The position numbers and the translations under genes are program-made. Shown here in pieces: positions 1 to 15,000 of a DNA stretch of 64,000 bases (within the stretch, counting starts at the first letter, position 1; each line of letters starts with the position of its first letter). The notes below the pieces were generated by a model. The model did no database searches. It was given only the letters and a program-made list of their open reading frames with translations, and was not told the origin of the DNA. The stretch spans positions 5,018,352 to 5,082,351 of the forward strand of contig NW_022145596.1 in assembly GCF_000002235.5 (NCBI RefSeq). Direction: 5' to 3'. This DNA comes from Strongylocentrotus purpuratus (lineage: Eukaryota > Echinodermata > Echinoidea > Camarodonta > Strongylocentrotidae).

Positions 1-705
1 CAGCAAAACAACGCTGGGACAAACATAAGAATGTCCGTACTAGTCCAAAGCCAGAATCACCCATGGAAGCTGTTAATCTCGTTTTTTAACAGGTTCTTTT
101 TCAATAACGCTTTTAGAAAATCAACAGGTATCAAAAACCTTTCCGTAAACTTAATGCCGATAATACATGATAACCATAGTTGAATTATTGAAGAAGAAAA
201 AAAAAATGATGACATTGATCGATGCTTATAATCTTTGCACTGCATTGCGTTTACTCCACCCCTAAAAACAATAATACAGCCGGTGTCCTTAGAAGCCGAT
301 GAGCCATTAGTAATTTTACTTGATTGCAAAAGGCTTTTAGTCAAATGGATCTATACCCCACCCAAGAGCAAACCAATTAATTTGTCAGGATTATGCATAA
401 TTTGCATACGATATAGGGCGGTGCCAGACGATTATTGCTTTCCATCTATATGGAAGGCAATATCGTGTATTAGTTCTGCCTAATGTGTCAAGTATAATGG
501 TAAAGAGATATTTAGTGTATGCCGTATATATGGGACATTTTGGACTTTGTTTTCTGGCCTACTGATTTTTAATTGTTGAAAATTGATGTGTGGTCAATTT
601 AGTGAAAGCGTAAACAAACATTACTTAGTGGTCATATCAAGTGATTTCAAAAAGAAATAAAACATAAAGCAATACTTTGTTGGACATCTTAAATGTTATC
701 ACGAC

Positions 706-707
706 AT

Positions 708-738
<31 letters not shown>

Positions 739-875
739 TAGAGAGTGAGAGAGAGAGATAGAGAGTGAGAGAGAGAAAGAGAGAGGTAGAAAAGAGGAAG
801 AGAGAGGGAGAGAGAGAGAAAGAAAGATAGAAAAGAGGGAGACAGACAGACAGACAGACAAAGAAAGAGGAGAAA
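706..875. repeat. GA-rich microsatellite with (GACA)n core
   Basis: Imperfect (GA)n interrupted by T and GGG, ending in about five GACA units near 841-860. The long Ser/Leu-rich open frames on the opposite strand are translations of this repeat, not genes. Confidence 0.9.
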
Positions 876-3800
876 TAATAGAGAAATCGTAATCAATCAG
901 ACAAACAATCTAAGAATGGTAAATTATTTCAAATGAACAGTATCTGATCTTTCAGTGTGAAAAGGCAGACAAATAACACAAGGAACAGAAATCTTTTTTT
1001 TGTATCAATATTTTCTTCTTCTTTATTTTGTCTGAGTAAAACTTTTTACTGTCTTGATGTGTTTACATGTATCACCACATCAGGCTGTAAACCAGTACAA
1101 AATCAGCGAAAACAATCAAATTTACAAACAAAAATATCAAATGAAACAATTTTTTACAAAAATTTAACTTTCTGACACTTTTCGAATATCAATTGCTCCA
1201 TATACAAATTTTCAGTCACGAAAATATGCAAAAAATTCAGGATACTTAATTATGTGCAGTCATCATTGGATATCACGACTTTAGCCATTAAGAATGTTGC
1301 AACTAATTATTTATCTAAGCAAATACACATTACAAGCATTTAAACTGTATTACACTATCATTAGCCTTGGAATATCTTTCATCATTTATATGGTTGAATA
1401 TGGGTATCTGAATAAATACTTACACTTACGTATTAACCTCCGACTTAAAAAAAGGCTGTTATGCCAGTGCTGTGTAAAGTAAATGTCTATTTACTTATGT
1501 TCTTCTTGTTCTAGATAAATATTGTATGTTCTCATGTCCATTTTTCTATATAAAAACGGAGCATTTTTTTATTTTAAATTTTTAACATATTTCACAAAAC
1601 TATGACTTAAGGCAAAAATGCAGTAGAGCATTAAAAATATCTGTAAATTGTGTTTCAAAAAACCCAGTAATGCATGATACTTTCATGATGATAACATGTA
1701 TTTCAAAGTCTTTTAGATACAAGTTTAGTGAATTGGAGTGTAAATGTAAATTGATATACAAATACATTTAATACAAATACATGTATAATTAATATTATCA
1801 TTATTCATCATCATAAATATGCCTTTGTTTCTGAGAAACAAGAAATCAGTATAGTTTAGGCCTACCTGTTCATACCTCTTAATTAAGATTTTAACAACAT
1901 GACCATGTGCTCATATGATATAACCCACAAGAAGTAATATCCCTTTTTTTTTGGAGGGGGGGCGGGCAAATCTTTAACTGTTGTCTGAAAATATTTAATT
2001 GCTGTTGGTTAGTATTCAACTTATTTTTCTTTCTTACTTCCTGCAGCAAAAAATATATTTTGTTCCCCTCTGTTGGCAAATTTGGTTGGGCACCCCATTC
2101 AATTTTTGTAAGGAGGCCCCAATGAGCGCCATAACCTTCCATACGCCATGCAAGTTCCATAATAGTCTATACATGCATTCAAATTTATTCACGCATTTCC
2201 TGGTTCAAATCCTGGTTTATACACAATAGTTACAACTGTTAGACGTATAGATAAAAGAGGAAATACTTTTTTTAAATAAAAAAGTTTGAATAGATGCAAA
2301 CAAAATCCTAGCATTCAGTGATTGAACGATTCAACAATCACTAATAACACACCTGCTATTCAAACAATATAGGACGAGGGCATGGGTTTGTGTACATGCA
2401 CAAAAAGAGAAGAACATACACTGAACAAATTGCATGAGACTTGCATGAACATTTGAAAGGTGATTTGGATTACATATAGAACTGAGTCATTGTTAGTTAA
2501 AGGTGATACTCCTTGCTTTTTCACTATTTCACAAGGGCAAATATCATATAACTGCTTCCGAATCAATTTGAATATGAATGAATACAGGTTTTAAGAATCA
2601 AGTTTCAAAAATGTATCTACTGAATAAGCACTGAAAACTCTGGAGCAATGGTACATAGAATTTGTAATTTTTGGGAAACAGTTAATCCTTTTCCTGAATA
2701 CAATTACCATATTCGAACATTTACACTGAAAGTTAGGATCGTACATATCCAATTAATTTGGAACATTTTACTATTCTTATGTCAAAAAAGAAGTAAATAT
2801 GCAGCAAATTTGATGAATAAATTGGCATTTCAAAAATTATCATGAAGTTGTTCCTTTAAAAAATGTAGAGGAATTACATGTAATGATGTTCAAACAATAC
2901 AATCATGTTTGAAGAAGAAAAAAAAATATCCCAAAATACATTAAAGCATTTGTGATACAAGAATATGTTTATTCATTCTCCCTAATGCCTTAAGTACACA
3001 ATACATTACATTACTCTGATTGATGTAGAGAAAAGGATAAAGATTTTAAAACATTATGATGCCTCATTACTCAATATTTTGCACCTTAAGATTCTATTTC
3101 CATGAAGACAACAGTTGGGGGCAAATGAAAAACACATTTTAGTTAAAATGTTGATGATATTTGTGAAGGTATACTCCCCCTACTCTTATTTCTTTTTAAG
3201 GCATCAGTATGAGTTCAGCTCTGAAGTCAAAAAGATTTATTTTTCATGGAGTCACTTCCTGGTTTCAATACCATGAAGATCATGGTGAGCAGTTCGACAT
3301 GCACATACATTCTCTGTACATCTATGAGTGTAACCACATGTTTTTTAATTTTATATGTGTGATGGGGGAAGAGAGTGAATGTGCCAATAAAATAATATTG
3401 ATAAGAAGGTGGGAGAACAGTTGGTTAAATCCAATAAGCCTAAAAAGGGGTTCATTGGAGCTCTGTACGTGCTGCATACAATATGAAGCATAACAAAAAC
3501 TGAAGATGAGCGTAAATTCAGAATATAGCCTGAAAACTGAACAGGAAGAAGAAGAGCTAATATTTGCTGACACCTAGTACTACCAACAGGATTCTTATTG
3601 CGCCAACAAATTAAAGCATATGTTGAGAAATATCTTAAACCCAATTATTTGGGGGTTGGGGTAATTGCCCTCGAGCCCCTACTTTTGTCTACACCGATGT
3701 GTACATCTTTCAGACAAAATTCTTGCAAGAGACATGTAACTGGTATAACTGAGATGGTCATTGTATAATTTTTGTTAACTCTTTCAGCAGATAAACCTGC

Positions 3801-4686
3801 TCTCGTCAAAGTAAATTGCTAGAAAACAAGAAACACCTTCTTCATGCAACATCAATATGCAGATACAATTAAGCTGGGGTTTTTAAGGTATGAATTTTAT
3901 GCCTATTTTTTATCAATTTTGAGACCAAACTTCCTTCAAAACCAGATAGACTTAATTTTCTTTTGAAATCACAAAACAGAAACTGATAATTAAATTTCAT
4001 AACTTATCAAAGTACATTGTGACCCCAAGACTTAAGCAAGTTAATATAGGGAAACTTTTGGCAAATATTGTTAATATATTTTTATAATGTATCAGTTCCT
4101 GACGAAACCAACAATTTGTTTCTTTTCACACAAGAGGATCTCAAAACTAGATTTTAAATAGGATGAAAACGAATAAAAGGAACTCCAAAGATATAACTTG
4201 GTTTCATAATCCCCAACAATGCAATCAATCTCTTTTTTCTCCATGCAAAACACAGAAAATATTATTTTCTGAAAAAACAGACACAGGGCAAATATGATCT
4301 TTGGATCTTTGAGAGACGGGGAGGGGGGAGGGGTGTTGGCAATAGCTTACTCATTCATGACATGAATTTGAATGATGTAAGATGGGATTTAGAAGGGGAG
4401 GATTACTTGCGAGTAATTGATGACTAACTGGTATGACAAGGATGTGAACAGTGTCTATGATGATGGATCTTGTTACTGAAATAGCTTCAAGTAGGTCCAA
4501 GTATTCTTAACATGAACTTGAAAAGTAAGCACCTCTTGAACGTTGTCAAGACTCAAGAACTCTTGCCCTTCTATGTGGACAACTTCACATTCAAATACAG
4601 GTGTACACAAGTCATGTTTGAGGATTAAAAATGGTACTTGTGTCTTTGAGTTATTATTAGTTTTTGAGGGTTGATACCAGTTCTTT

Positions 4687-4750
4687 GGAGAGCCAGAAGA
4701 GCATTAAATCCAAGTTGGAGGATGTGATTAAATGTCCTTCCGGCTCTATA
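4687..4750. repeat. Hairpin repeat, copy A (GAGAGCCAGAAG family)
   Basis: Left arm near 4688-4709 reads GGAGAGCCAGAAGAGCATTA; the right arm, ending at 4748, is its imperfect reverse complement (GATTAAATGTCCTTCCGGCTC). The loop is about 20 bases. Three related hairpins lie at 11417-11482, 11515-11587 and 15130-15208. The layout suggests a very short MITE or fold-back repeat. Confidence 0.75.
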
Positions 4751-5276
4751 AGCATATTAAAGTTTCCTTGAAAGGGAAGAAGAGCCTTAGAGATCTGCTA
4801 AGATCCTTTCAAAGCCTTGTGATTCTCACTATTCACTGATCCCCATGTTCTTATTGTTTTCAAGTGTATATCATCCAAAAAATACTTCATGCACAAAGGG
4901 TTCTTACCATACAAGTTCTCAACACCTAACCATGCACAAAAGCTATGAAACTTTGTAACAGTGTCAAAGTCACTCTGAAGCTAATCAGTATTACCTTGGT
5001 TTTATCAAGAAGCTTAATCCTCGTCCTTTGTCATAATCAACAAAAACTGACACAAGGCTGACAATGGGCCCAACTTAACCTCACATTACCCTCAACATGG
5101 GTCAGTTTAGAGTCGGTTTGGAGTAATCGTTAAAGAATATTCAGCTGATTTTGATTCAATGAATTAACTCGTGCCTATCAAAATGACGTTAACAGAGGCG
5201 TTGCTAGTAGTGTATTTGTAATAATGCTTGCTGCTAACGACCTTTAGTTAGGCACATATTATAATCAAGCAGCAGG

Positions 5277-5304
<28 letters not shown>
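5277..5304. repeat. (AT)14 microsatellite
   Basis: Uninterrupted AT dinucleotide run. Confidence 0.97.
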
Positions 5305-5308
<4 letters not shown>

Positions 5309-5799
5309 AAATTTGCTTCAGCATTTCAAAAGTAGATATTTGGAACCACCTCAGATATAATATGCCATTGCAAACTCTAACATCTTTACAAACAATCTGC
5401 ATACATAATCATAGCTGTTAATTACAAAATTAAGCAATTATGTACATCATATCTTAGCAAAACTTAGTATATACTGAGTAACATGCAAGTGATTACAAGA
5501 AGTATATATATCAAAGTTTGGCAAGGTGTTCCATTAAAAAAATTCTCTTATTTCCATCTACAACATCATCAAATAAATAAGAGTATGCACCTTTCCCTGT
5601 ATCATTAACATGTCCCGTTTCAGAAATTCTAAATAGGATATTTCATGCTATATATTACAAATGTACAATGTATAATTGCAAGGCATTTGATACAAAGTGA
5701 TTAGGTATTTTATACATGTAGGACAAGGCCTCTTTGCAAACTTTATGACAACATAATATTTATTCTTTTGTTCATACAGTGTCTGAATGTGCTTCCAAA

Positions 5800-5960
5800 G
5801 AACTTTGGAAATGATTGCCCCACCCTTAGTTGCAGCGACTAGGGCACAGTACATTTTAATGAATGAATCCTACAACTGGTTGAAAGAGTGGAAAATGTGG
5901 ATTTGAACCCAAAACCTTGGCATCCCTAATGAAGTGTTTGAAAAAAAAAAAAACTTCACG
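5800..5960 (-). mobile_element. tRNA-derived SINE fragment (putative)
   Basis: On the minus strand there is a tRNA-like B box GGTTCAAATCC (plus 5899-5909) preceded by a tRNA-arm-like stretch. An A-rich run sits at 5940-5952 on the plus strand. No clear A box and no target-site duplication were seen, so this is a weaker call than the other SINEs in the window. Confidence 0.4.
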
Positions 5961-7574
5961 ATAGATCCTAGCTTTACCTAAATGCAACTCATTTTGTGAT
6001 GCATGGATAATAGAAAAATATTTTGTGATCTGCTTTTCCATACTTGTTTACAGTTTTTTGAAGAAACTCCATATTCTTGACATGGTTGGTTGTATCTCAT
6101 CAGGAGTAAGGCACTCACTTACAAAAGGAAAAAGGTAAAGCATGGAGACATCAGTAAAATATACAACTGGTATTCCTATAATGACTGTTCAGTCTTTGCA
6201 TGCAATCTCAATCAAAAATTATAAATGCCAAAAGGTCTATTTTTTATAGATGAGCCCCTGAATTTATCATCTGACATTGTAGCAGCATTACTATATTTCA
6301 AGCTGAATACACTCTACAATAGAAATATCAAACAAGAATCTAATTTATCAGTGTTAGTTAGATTCTAAGAAAAGAAATGACTGATCATGACTGAGGCATG
6401 TAAGGCGCTGAGTGAAAGACGAGACATAATTAAAGGTTTACAACAATATGATGTATACAAATAGAATTGAAGAAGAGCAGTGAATAAAAACGTAATAAAG
6501 CTTTCATCTGGCACAAGTCAGAATAAACTGCAAGAATGAACAAAAAGTTAAAATTGGACAATACCAACAGAAAGTAAGTATTCTTTATCCACCGTTATTC
6601 TTCAATTTTGTGGTACAAATTATCTCTTCAGTATACAAATATATGGTATATATAAATATATATATAAGTTTATACTTTTAAATCTATTTTTCCAGAATAT
6701 ACAATAGAATCAACTGCAGAAAAATGACAGGTTTAACAAAAATACACTTTGCACGACAATCAAGTTCACAACATGAATTGCATATACTGCACAGAAACAT
6801 ACAAAATATTCAATTTTTTAATATTTTAATTTCAAAATACTTAATAAGAAAATAGTGTATGTGCTATTTACAACAGAAATAAGAGTTAGAAATAAGAAAT
6901 TAGAAAGGACTTCCATTTTGGGTGGATGAATCTTGTGTGCTATATTTTGGTTCTAAACATTATGAAACCCTCATAACATGTATTCTTTCAACTTAAGTTA
7001 CATGAATATCTATCTACCTGTAAATATCGTTTTCTAGTGTTGGTTTGGAAATTTAAGTCCAGAGGCAAAACAGATATATGAAAAATAACAATTTTAAAAA
7101 TTTGGCATATAAATAGGCTCTTTAAAGTGGAAAATGTTCAGCTATGTTCTATAAAAAAAACTCCTCTTGACATATCAATTTAAGATGTAACTTAGGGTAA
7201 ATTTGTAAAGAAATCCTTGCACAAAACTGAATATGAAATTTCAATAGCGTCTTTCCACAAATAGGCTGCCCTTAATACCTACACATTTAATATGCAAACT
7301 TGAGTTTTTGCCTAGATTATTCAAGACATTATATCTCAAATTTCATAATTGAATAAAGACATATTACAATGTCATTGAACAATAACAATCAAGTCTTTGT
7401 CTTTATTGGGGTTTTTTTTAGGCTAGATACAAAATAACTACATTTCCTTGCAATAATAGATACTATGATAAAGCTCCTGACTAAACTCTTTTATTTACAA
7501 TCATATGCACATAGATTCTTGCACAAAATTGAATTCAGTTAATAATTATAAATTTGAAGTATAAAAAAAATAGA

Positions 7575-10500
7575 CTACTGCCTGTGACACTCGGGGCATT
7601 TCTGTAGGCCATTCTCATCGCAGTACGAGCATTTGAGCGCTATAAAGGAGTCTGTCCAGTTGTTACGTAATAACGACTTCTTGCTACCGTTGCAAAATGT
7701 ACAGGGTATGTAGCGATGACCGCCGCACCCATTGCAGCTGATCATAGGATTGTGCTTCTGTAAAACATAAAAACAAGAAAAAAAATAAAGAAAAGGGTGA
7801 TTAGGGATAACTATAACATAGACAATAACATTTTTAAATGAGAGACTATAACTACTTTTGAAAGGATGAACAGTGCACAAATCCCTTGTAAAAATTTTGG
7901 AACACAGATTGATTAATTTCAAGCAAGAATATTTTATTATTTGCTTAGAACTCTTGGAGCTTGGATTCACTTCAGTTGTTAAATTAGACCCCTTTAACTA
8001 ATGTCAATAATATGCAAATAATTTTGTCATCCGCTTAAAATGGAAACAATCTACATGTATGTAAAAGCTCTATGAGATAAGTGTATTTTGGCACCAGAAA
8101 TCTTTTGAAAGTATTAAACTGTCAGAATTAATCTAAAGGTATTAATTGCATATAAATATATAGGGATGGACATTGTTTCATATCTTATACTGATGTTTGG
8201 TCCAAATCACATTCATATTTTTCCAAGATAACAATCACATGTACATGAAGACAGTTCGTAAATTTTCTTTAAATCAAGGTATTCAAGTTTATTTCCACAT
8301 TTGGTACAAAAAATATTAAAAGAATCATGTTCTATTCATAATGTGGTGGGAGTAACAAAGGCTAATAGGCTAACAAAGGTAATTCCCAGACAAACTAATA
8401 AAGTGCAGGTATTTCTGAATGATACAAGAATAGGATATATTGTTGTCTTTAATAGGATAATATCTGGAAAGTATGAATGCAAAGACTTCAAAGGAATCAA
8501 CCTAGATTTTTTTTTAATTTAGCCTTGTCGATCCATCACCTTTTGAAACATGTGAACAGAACATGATGTAATCAGCTCATGATCTCTATGGGATATGGTA
8601 TTAAAAGTGCCCTTGAGACTTGAGTTATTTCTTGAATGTCTTTCTGATTGTGTTTCTAATACAATGGGTGTCTTGGCACATCAGAGGATATCTATGTTTA
8701 GATCTCAGTGGTGTCACACACATACTCATTGTGAAAGCAGAAATGTCATGAATTGTAAACGACAACCATTCCCATGGCAAGAAACTCTTATAAATCACAA
8801 CTTAAATTCAGTGTTGAGTCAATATTATTGCAGTTGAATCCCTAAGTAGCAGAAAAAATGAACCACTTCTGAAATTCACGAACTTTTCATGCATGCGACC
8901 ATGAACGTCTGGATTACAGTACTCAATTGACTGGATGTGCACATTCATGTGCACCTACTTCCTTATCTATTCTATGCGATACAAATGAATGAATTCTAAC
9001 TCAGCCTTGAAGTGCACAAAGCTTATCCTAGCTAAGTCATTGATAAAGAACACACGTCATGCAAGAAACTTGATAACAAAAGACATGTTAAGAAAGATAT
9101 GCGGGCACATCCCGGTTCATTAGGTTGTGGAGAATAGATATGAATTCAATTAGGAAACAAAATCTGTACAAAGAATTAAACAAATTTTATTTGAATTTGC
9201 AAGGTTAACAAAGCAGTTACCCCCTTGTTTGTTTGCATGGTGTCTTTATAAGATAATGTAATATTTGTTCATGTCCCAGATTATTATGAAACTAAGAGAT
9301 ATAATGAAAAATAAAATAGACAAAAGAAAAACAGATTGGAGGTTGGAAGATAGAAGGAGAGAGAGGGAATAGAGAGGGGATAGAGAGAGGGGGAAAGAGA
9401 GAGGGGGAAGGAGAGAGGGGAGAAACAAAAGGGCCAGAAAGACATACAGAGGGGTTGCAAGTGACACACCTGGCACTAATCGATATACTGAAACATATGG
9501 AGAGAAAGAGAGAGAGAGAGAGAGAGCAATTAAGAGGGTAGAAGCAGAAACAACCAAGGACAGAGAGATATAGTAAATGAGGGCTTAAGAAAGATACAGA
9601 GATAGACACATAGAAAAATAATGACATCAACATTTTCCTGCAGAAAATAATAAAGAAAGAAACAAAATTGAGTTACAAAAATTTGGAGGGTGGTTTGATA
9701 TATAGTTTTCACAAAAAGAGTTAATCTATAATCATTGTGTGGTGTGTGGGTCAACTTGTATTCCTCTGCGTTTACTGTTTATCATACCATGGACCTGCAT
9801 GTGTATGTTTGTTGGTATAAGCAAGTGTAAGACACTTGACATAGTAGAGCTAAAATGTAAGACATTGATTCTTCTAACAAAACAAAAAGTTGTTAAACCC
9901 CAAAGCCGATGTAACAAGTAGTTCCTGCATCATAACATTGACAAAAATCCACTTGTACATTGTGTATCCGTCTTCAGCCACAAACATGCAGTGACACATT
10001 CCGTCCAAACTTTGAGGGGGTCATTTGCATTGTAAATTAGCAGTGATGCTTTGACCGAGTTAGGTATTGATCGATGGTCCAGGAACGGAACAAAGACTTC
10101 ATGGAACACAATAACAACCACCTATAAGAGAGGGGGGTCTGTGTTGTATAGGCCCATAAAGAAAGTACATCTATGTACAGAGTATGCATGAGTGGTTAAG
10201 TACTGAGCTAGATGACTTGCATCGACTATTATCAATTGTCTCTCTTACAACTAGGTCTTTTGGCAATTCCTTTGAAGGGAGCAGGTACAGTATACCAAAA
10301 CATGGGAAGATGATGCAAAACAGGTCATTATTATCTTGAAGTTACTTTACTATATCACCATCATAAAAAAAAACCTGAACTTATACAGTAGGCAACATAA
10401 TGATTGGATTTGTGGGAATGATGAGGTGATATAGATGCTTGGAATTTCGCCCCAAACCTCAAATCAATATCGGTTGTTATTGACCATGCTTTCAAATTAG

Positions 10501-11962
10501 CTGGCATTATAACAGTATAGCAAAAAGCCTTATCGACTATAGGATACTTTGTAAAAAATAATGGGCAAACAAATAGGACTCTCTTCTTTAGCACATATCC
10601 TCAGTTATGTTCTTTCATTTTAAACTTACTTTTCTGTTTCTGACTTGACCAAATCACCTTTCCCTTTTCTGTGCTAGCTTGATCTTTATCTCATTTATCC
10701 TTCTTACAGCATAAGTTGTTCACAGCCACATCACTAATGATGAGCTTTCGTACTATTTATTTCATCATCGATCTGCTTCTCATTTTTGCTTTATTCTTCT
10801 ACAAGTTTATCCTTTAATACATATCTCACATCTTTCTCCCACTTCCTTTTCTTTTCAAGAATTTCTATAAATGGAATTTAATAAAATTGACATAATTTGA
10901 CAATCGAGTCATTCCTGTTTCTTTCATCAAAACCAGTGAACAAAATCATTTCTTACAAATTGTGACTAAAATTTGCCCTTGCATTTTTCTTTTTGTTTTA
11001 TATACAAAGACAGACCTGCTATTCCCAGTGTTATTTTTATTGTATACTACTGTCAACACTTATCCAAACAGGCAATTTCACAGGTGAATTCCTTCTTTCA
11101 TCCAAAACAGAAAATGAAGATAAATGACTATAAAAGTTGGAATGCCAAAGTTGCATTTTTAATTGTAATTTTACTACCTGCCATCAAGCTTGAATACCTT
11201 TCTTGAAAAGAAAAAACAAATTATCCACAGTGAAGGATGGTATAACTAATTTGTAGTCCTGTCATTTTATGCCATGTTTTGGAAAAATATGTCATTTTAC
11301 TTTGATGGGTTTAAACTTTAACATACAAAAAATAGTTTGGAATTTCTCTCTCTTTTTGTATTTTTTTCAGAGTTTTATGATTTTCTTCCCATGTCATAGT
11401 CTTCATATCGCTTGCCGGAATCCAGAAGGGTGTTAACCCTGTGTTAAAGTACATGTAGATGGCTAAACACCCTCCTGGCTCCAAACAGACGATATAATCC
11501 TACCAGTCCACAAGTGCTGAGAGCCAGAAAGGCGATAACTCTATGAAAGGTGCTATGTATTAATTAGCATCCCTCTGGCTCTCAGCAGACTTTTCCATTC
11601 GTCCATTTCAACGATAAAACAGGTGCCAAATTCTAGGGAAATAAATGTACTGGGATTTCTTTAATTTCCTGAAAAAAAAAGGTTTTGTTTCTATCGTTTT
11701 CGTCTGCTGGATGTGATGTTTGGTTGGAGAGCATTCTTACCTCAAATCTTTTTAGAATTCTTCTCAATTCTCCGCTTTCGTTGAGTTCTTCCAGTTTCCT
11801 CAGATCCTAGAAATGGAAAGAATACAAAATATAAAAGAGTTTAGTTTAGCGGGCAATGTAAATAAAATAATCACATGTAAATGTCAAGATGTCTTGGAAG
11901 AGAGAGAGGATGGAGGGAGAGAGAGGATGGAGGGAGAGAGAGGAGGGAGGGAGGGAGGGAGG

Positions 11963-12009
<47 letters not shown>

Positions 12010-12027
12010 AGAAAGAGAGAGAGAGGT

Positions 12028-12067
<40 letters not shown>

Positions 12068-15000
12068 GGAGGTAGAAAGAGAGAGAGGTAGAAAAAGAGA
12101 AATGATCTTACGAAATATAAAAATGCAAATTTAGATCTCATTGTTGTACTTTCTCAAAGGTTACTGCATGTAATAAAAAGAAATTATTATTTTGTCTAAT
12201 AGCATAATAATAACATAGCTAAGGACAATCTACAGGTGTATTGTACCAAATATTATACTGTTGATGGATGTCTAAAAAGCACACTGAACTGTTATAGAAG
12301 ACATACAATAAGCACTGATGACAGATATAATCAAATATTTAAAGACTTAATTATTACCCCAAAATCAGATGTAACTCGGCATAATAAATGAAATGGTTAA
12401 AAAAGCAATCATTTTACTCAACAGATCCTGCTACCAGTCTAATTAAAGATTTGAAGGTTACATAAATGGAGATACAAAAATTCTGCCCCTGCATCGGCAT
12501 CACGTATTGAATAACCTTGAACTACCATTTCAATAGACAGAACACACGCTGTGCTGTATTGGAGTGTCAAAGTCATTTTACACATTCCATTTAACACTTG
12601 TATGGAATATTGCATATGCAGGCCTACTAAAATGTGTAAATAAATTGTTTTTCCTGTAGGCCTAACTGAGGTAAAGGAGTAGTAAACGTAAAGAGAGACA
12701 TTAAATGAGTATCTGGGATATGATTGTGTACTTGTAATTCTTTAAAGAGTTTCTAAAGCAGAAAAGGAATTGTGTATGATATACATGTACCGGGTATGTA
12801 ATTTCAATTTAACTTCACTACATTGTATATACTGTACATGTACATGTGACTTTAAAAGTATGTTTTGAATGGGAAATACTGCATTATAGGTATAAATTTA
12901 CATCAAAATTACGATGAATTTTATATAACTTTGGCTATTTGAAGACATAAAACAATATTTCAAACCCTATATTGATTAAACATTGTGCAAATCTATTAAA
13001 ATACTAGCTTCCTACAGTGACAAAAAACCTAAATTGTCATAAAACATGCATGATAAATTCAAAATAAAATACAGGTACATGACTACATGTACATATATTT
13101 GTAACCAATTTACCAATATTGTTTGTATAATTATCTAGCTCTGTTTATGACCGCATCTCATCAGAGATCACATAATTTGTCAATAAATATTCATTATCAC
13201 GCCTTGCAGGCAGTTAAGTGTTGTTGCCATGACAACAATACAGCTTCAGCAAAGCTTCCAACGTGCGAATTATCCAGTGTAAAAATCAATTAAGCTCTGC
13301 TTTGCAAGATATGAATGTGTTGTGTGTTGGACTGGCAGTCTAATGAATTTTATTATACTGGACATGTACATGTAGCTCTCGTCGACCAGGGTAAAATTCT
13401 GTTTTTTAAATTCCATTAAATTTATTATAAGTTATCATCCTTTAGCATTGTAAATGAATAATATAATAATTGAAATTGTGAGAACTAAGGATTTTCCATT
13501 GTTATTTTTATTGTAAATATTAAATGATAACTTTTTTTATTTTTTATAAATTACATCGTAAACTCACTCTTCCCTTTTCTCTAATCTACTTTCATCATGA
13601 CAGCAATGCAAGTGCATGTTATCTCAGCTCAAGTTTGAAATACTTCTTTCCTTCAAAATATAAACAATAGGTATATCATGTAATTCATACAATGGTTCTT
13701 GGAACAAAACATGATACATTTCTTGAGATTCCATAATACATATTTACATAATGATATGGAAAGATATTCAAACCAACATATATTTGACGTTCATGTTTCA
13801 TGCAAAAGAATTTTATTGACAAATAAATCCTTTTCTAATTCATATATCCTCAGCACAAATAAAGAAGTATTTTGTTACAAATCTTCTTATCTGCCTCTAC
13901 CATAGATTTACTAACACATGTTGTGCCATTTTGCATGAAAAATTATTTGAAAAGGCTAGTATCCAAATATGAGTACGAATGTTGATAATAAATACATGCT
14001 GTTAATAATCAAATATTCTCTGCTAAAATGAATATAATTCATCCCAAATGGATTTAGAAAACTATTTGTCACGACTCACGAACACATACCGCCATTCTCT
14101 TGATTTACAGGTTCATTTACTTTGCTATTTGTCAATAGACCATACCCTTTTCTTCCAATTCAAAAGAATATTTCAAATTTTGCCACGTTCTCAGTCAAAC
14201 AGTCATTACTGTGGCCTTGCTTAGCCTACTTCGTAAACGAGAGATAGTTTGTTCTAAGGGAGACAAGAATAGACTAAACTCCGCACCTTCTCTTTTCACC
14301 AGTGCAAACCATGTGCAAACAGACGGAACAAAAGACGACTGTGTGGCTGCATCAGAAAGCAAACAAAGGTCTGAAAACAGTGACAGGACTATGCATAATA
14401 CATTAAGGAAGTAATATACATGTACATGTACATGTATTAGGTAACAGAAATATTGTCGCTCACAATAAAGACAAACCTACTTTGTTGAAACTTATTTCAG
14501 ACTTGTTTCTGATACTAGTAGAATTACACTTACAATAAATGCAGTTTATAATCTGTGTTGGCTCTCTTTTCCTCATTTCTTGCTCAAAATAACATGATAC
14601 CATCTGCTGAAAGGCAAAGGAGCTTTGAACAATAGCTTCATGCATGTATGGACATTGAATTAATTAGCTTCTCATAAAAAGATGTATTTATGTCTGCGAT
14701 GTAGGTATTAAAGGATGATCATTCATGGATACCTTTCGGTTTGTGTACACAGTGCCCTTCTTTTAACAAACATCTTTTGAGGACATTTGTCAAAGGAATG
14801 GATTTAATCTTTTATCAAGGCTAATATCTAAAGATTACACGATAACTTTGGTGTGGGATTACACCATCTTAAAGCACACCAACAAAGGTACATGCATCTT
14901 GGGTTCATTTGTCACAAAAAACCTACTTAATAGTCAATCACATATTTACCGTAGTCGACTGGTCCAGTAAACTGATCCATAAGATAAAAATTCAATCTAT

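Larger units (their letters stand above)
1..7574. other. Non-coding flank / possible 3' UTR of GRXCR1-like gene
   Basis: No credible exon was found on either strand. The stretch is AT-rich and lies downstream of the minus-strand GRXCR1 stop codon, so its right part is probably 3' UTR; several TTTATT (AATAAA on the minus strand) sites exist and I cannot choose between them. It holds a GA/GACA tract, an (AT)14 run, one copy of a hairpin repeat and a tRNA-like SINE, each listed separately. Short open frames here have no splice-site or domain support. Confidence 0.6.
7758..11740 (-). other. GRXCR1-like intron 3
   Basis: About 4 kb, AT-rich. It contains GA microsatellites at 9348-9423 and 9499-9526 and two adjacent hairpin repeats at 11417-11587. 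No further exon was seen: open frames near 8301, 9930 and 10361 lack flanking splice signals with matching phase. Confidence 0.8.

Noticed and set aside
9930-10594. Two minus-strand frames (63 and 77 codons) in GRXCR1-like intron 3
   Set aside because: No domain recognised and no splice signals in phase with neighbouring exons; inclusion would break the conserved protein.
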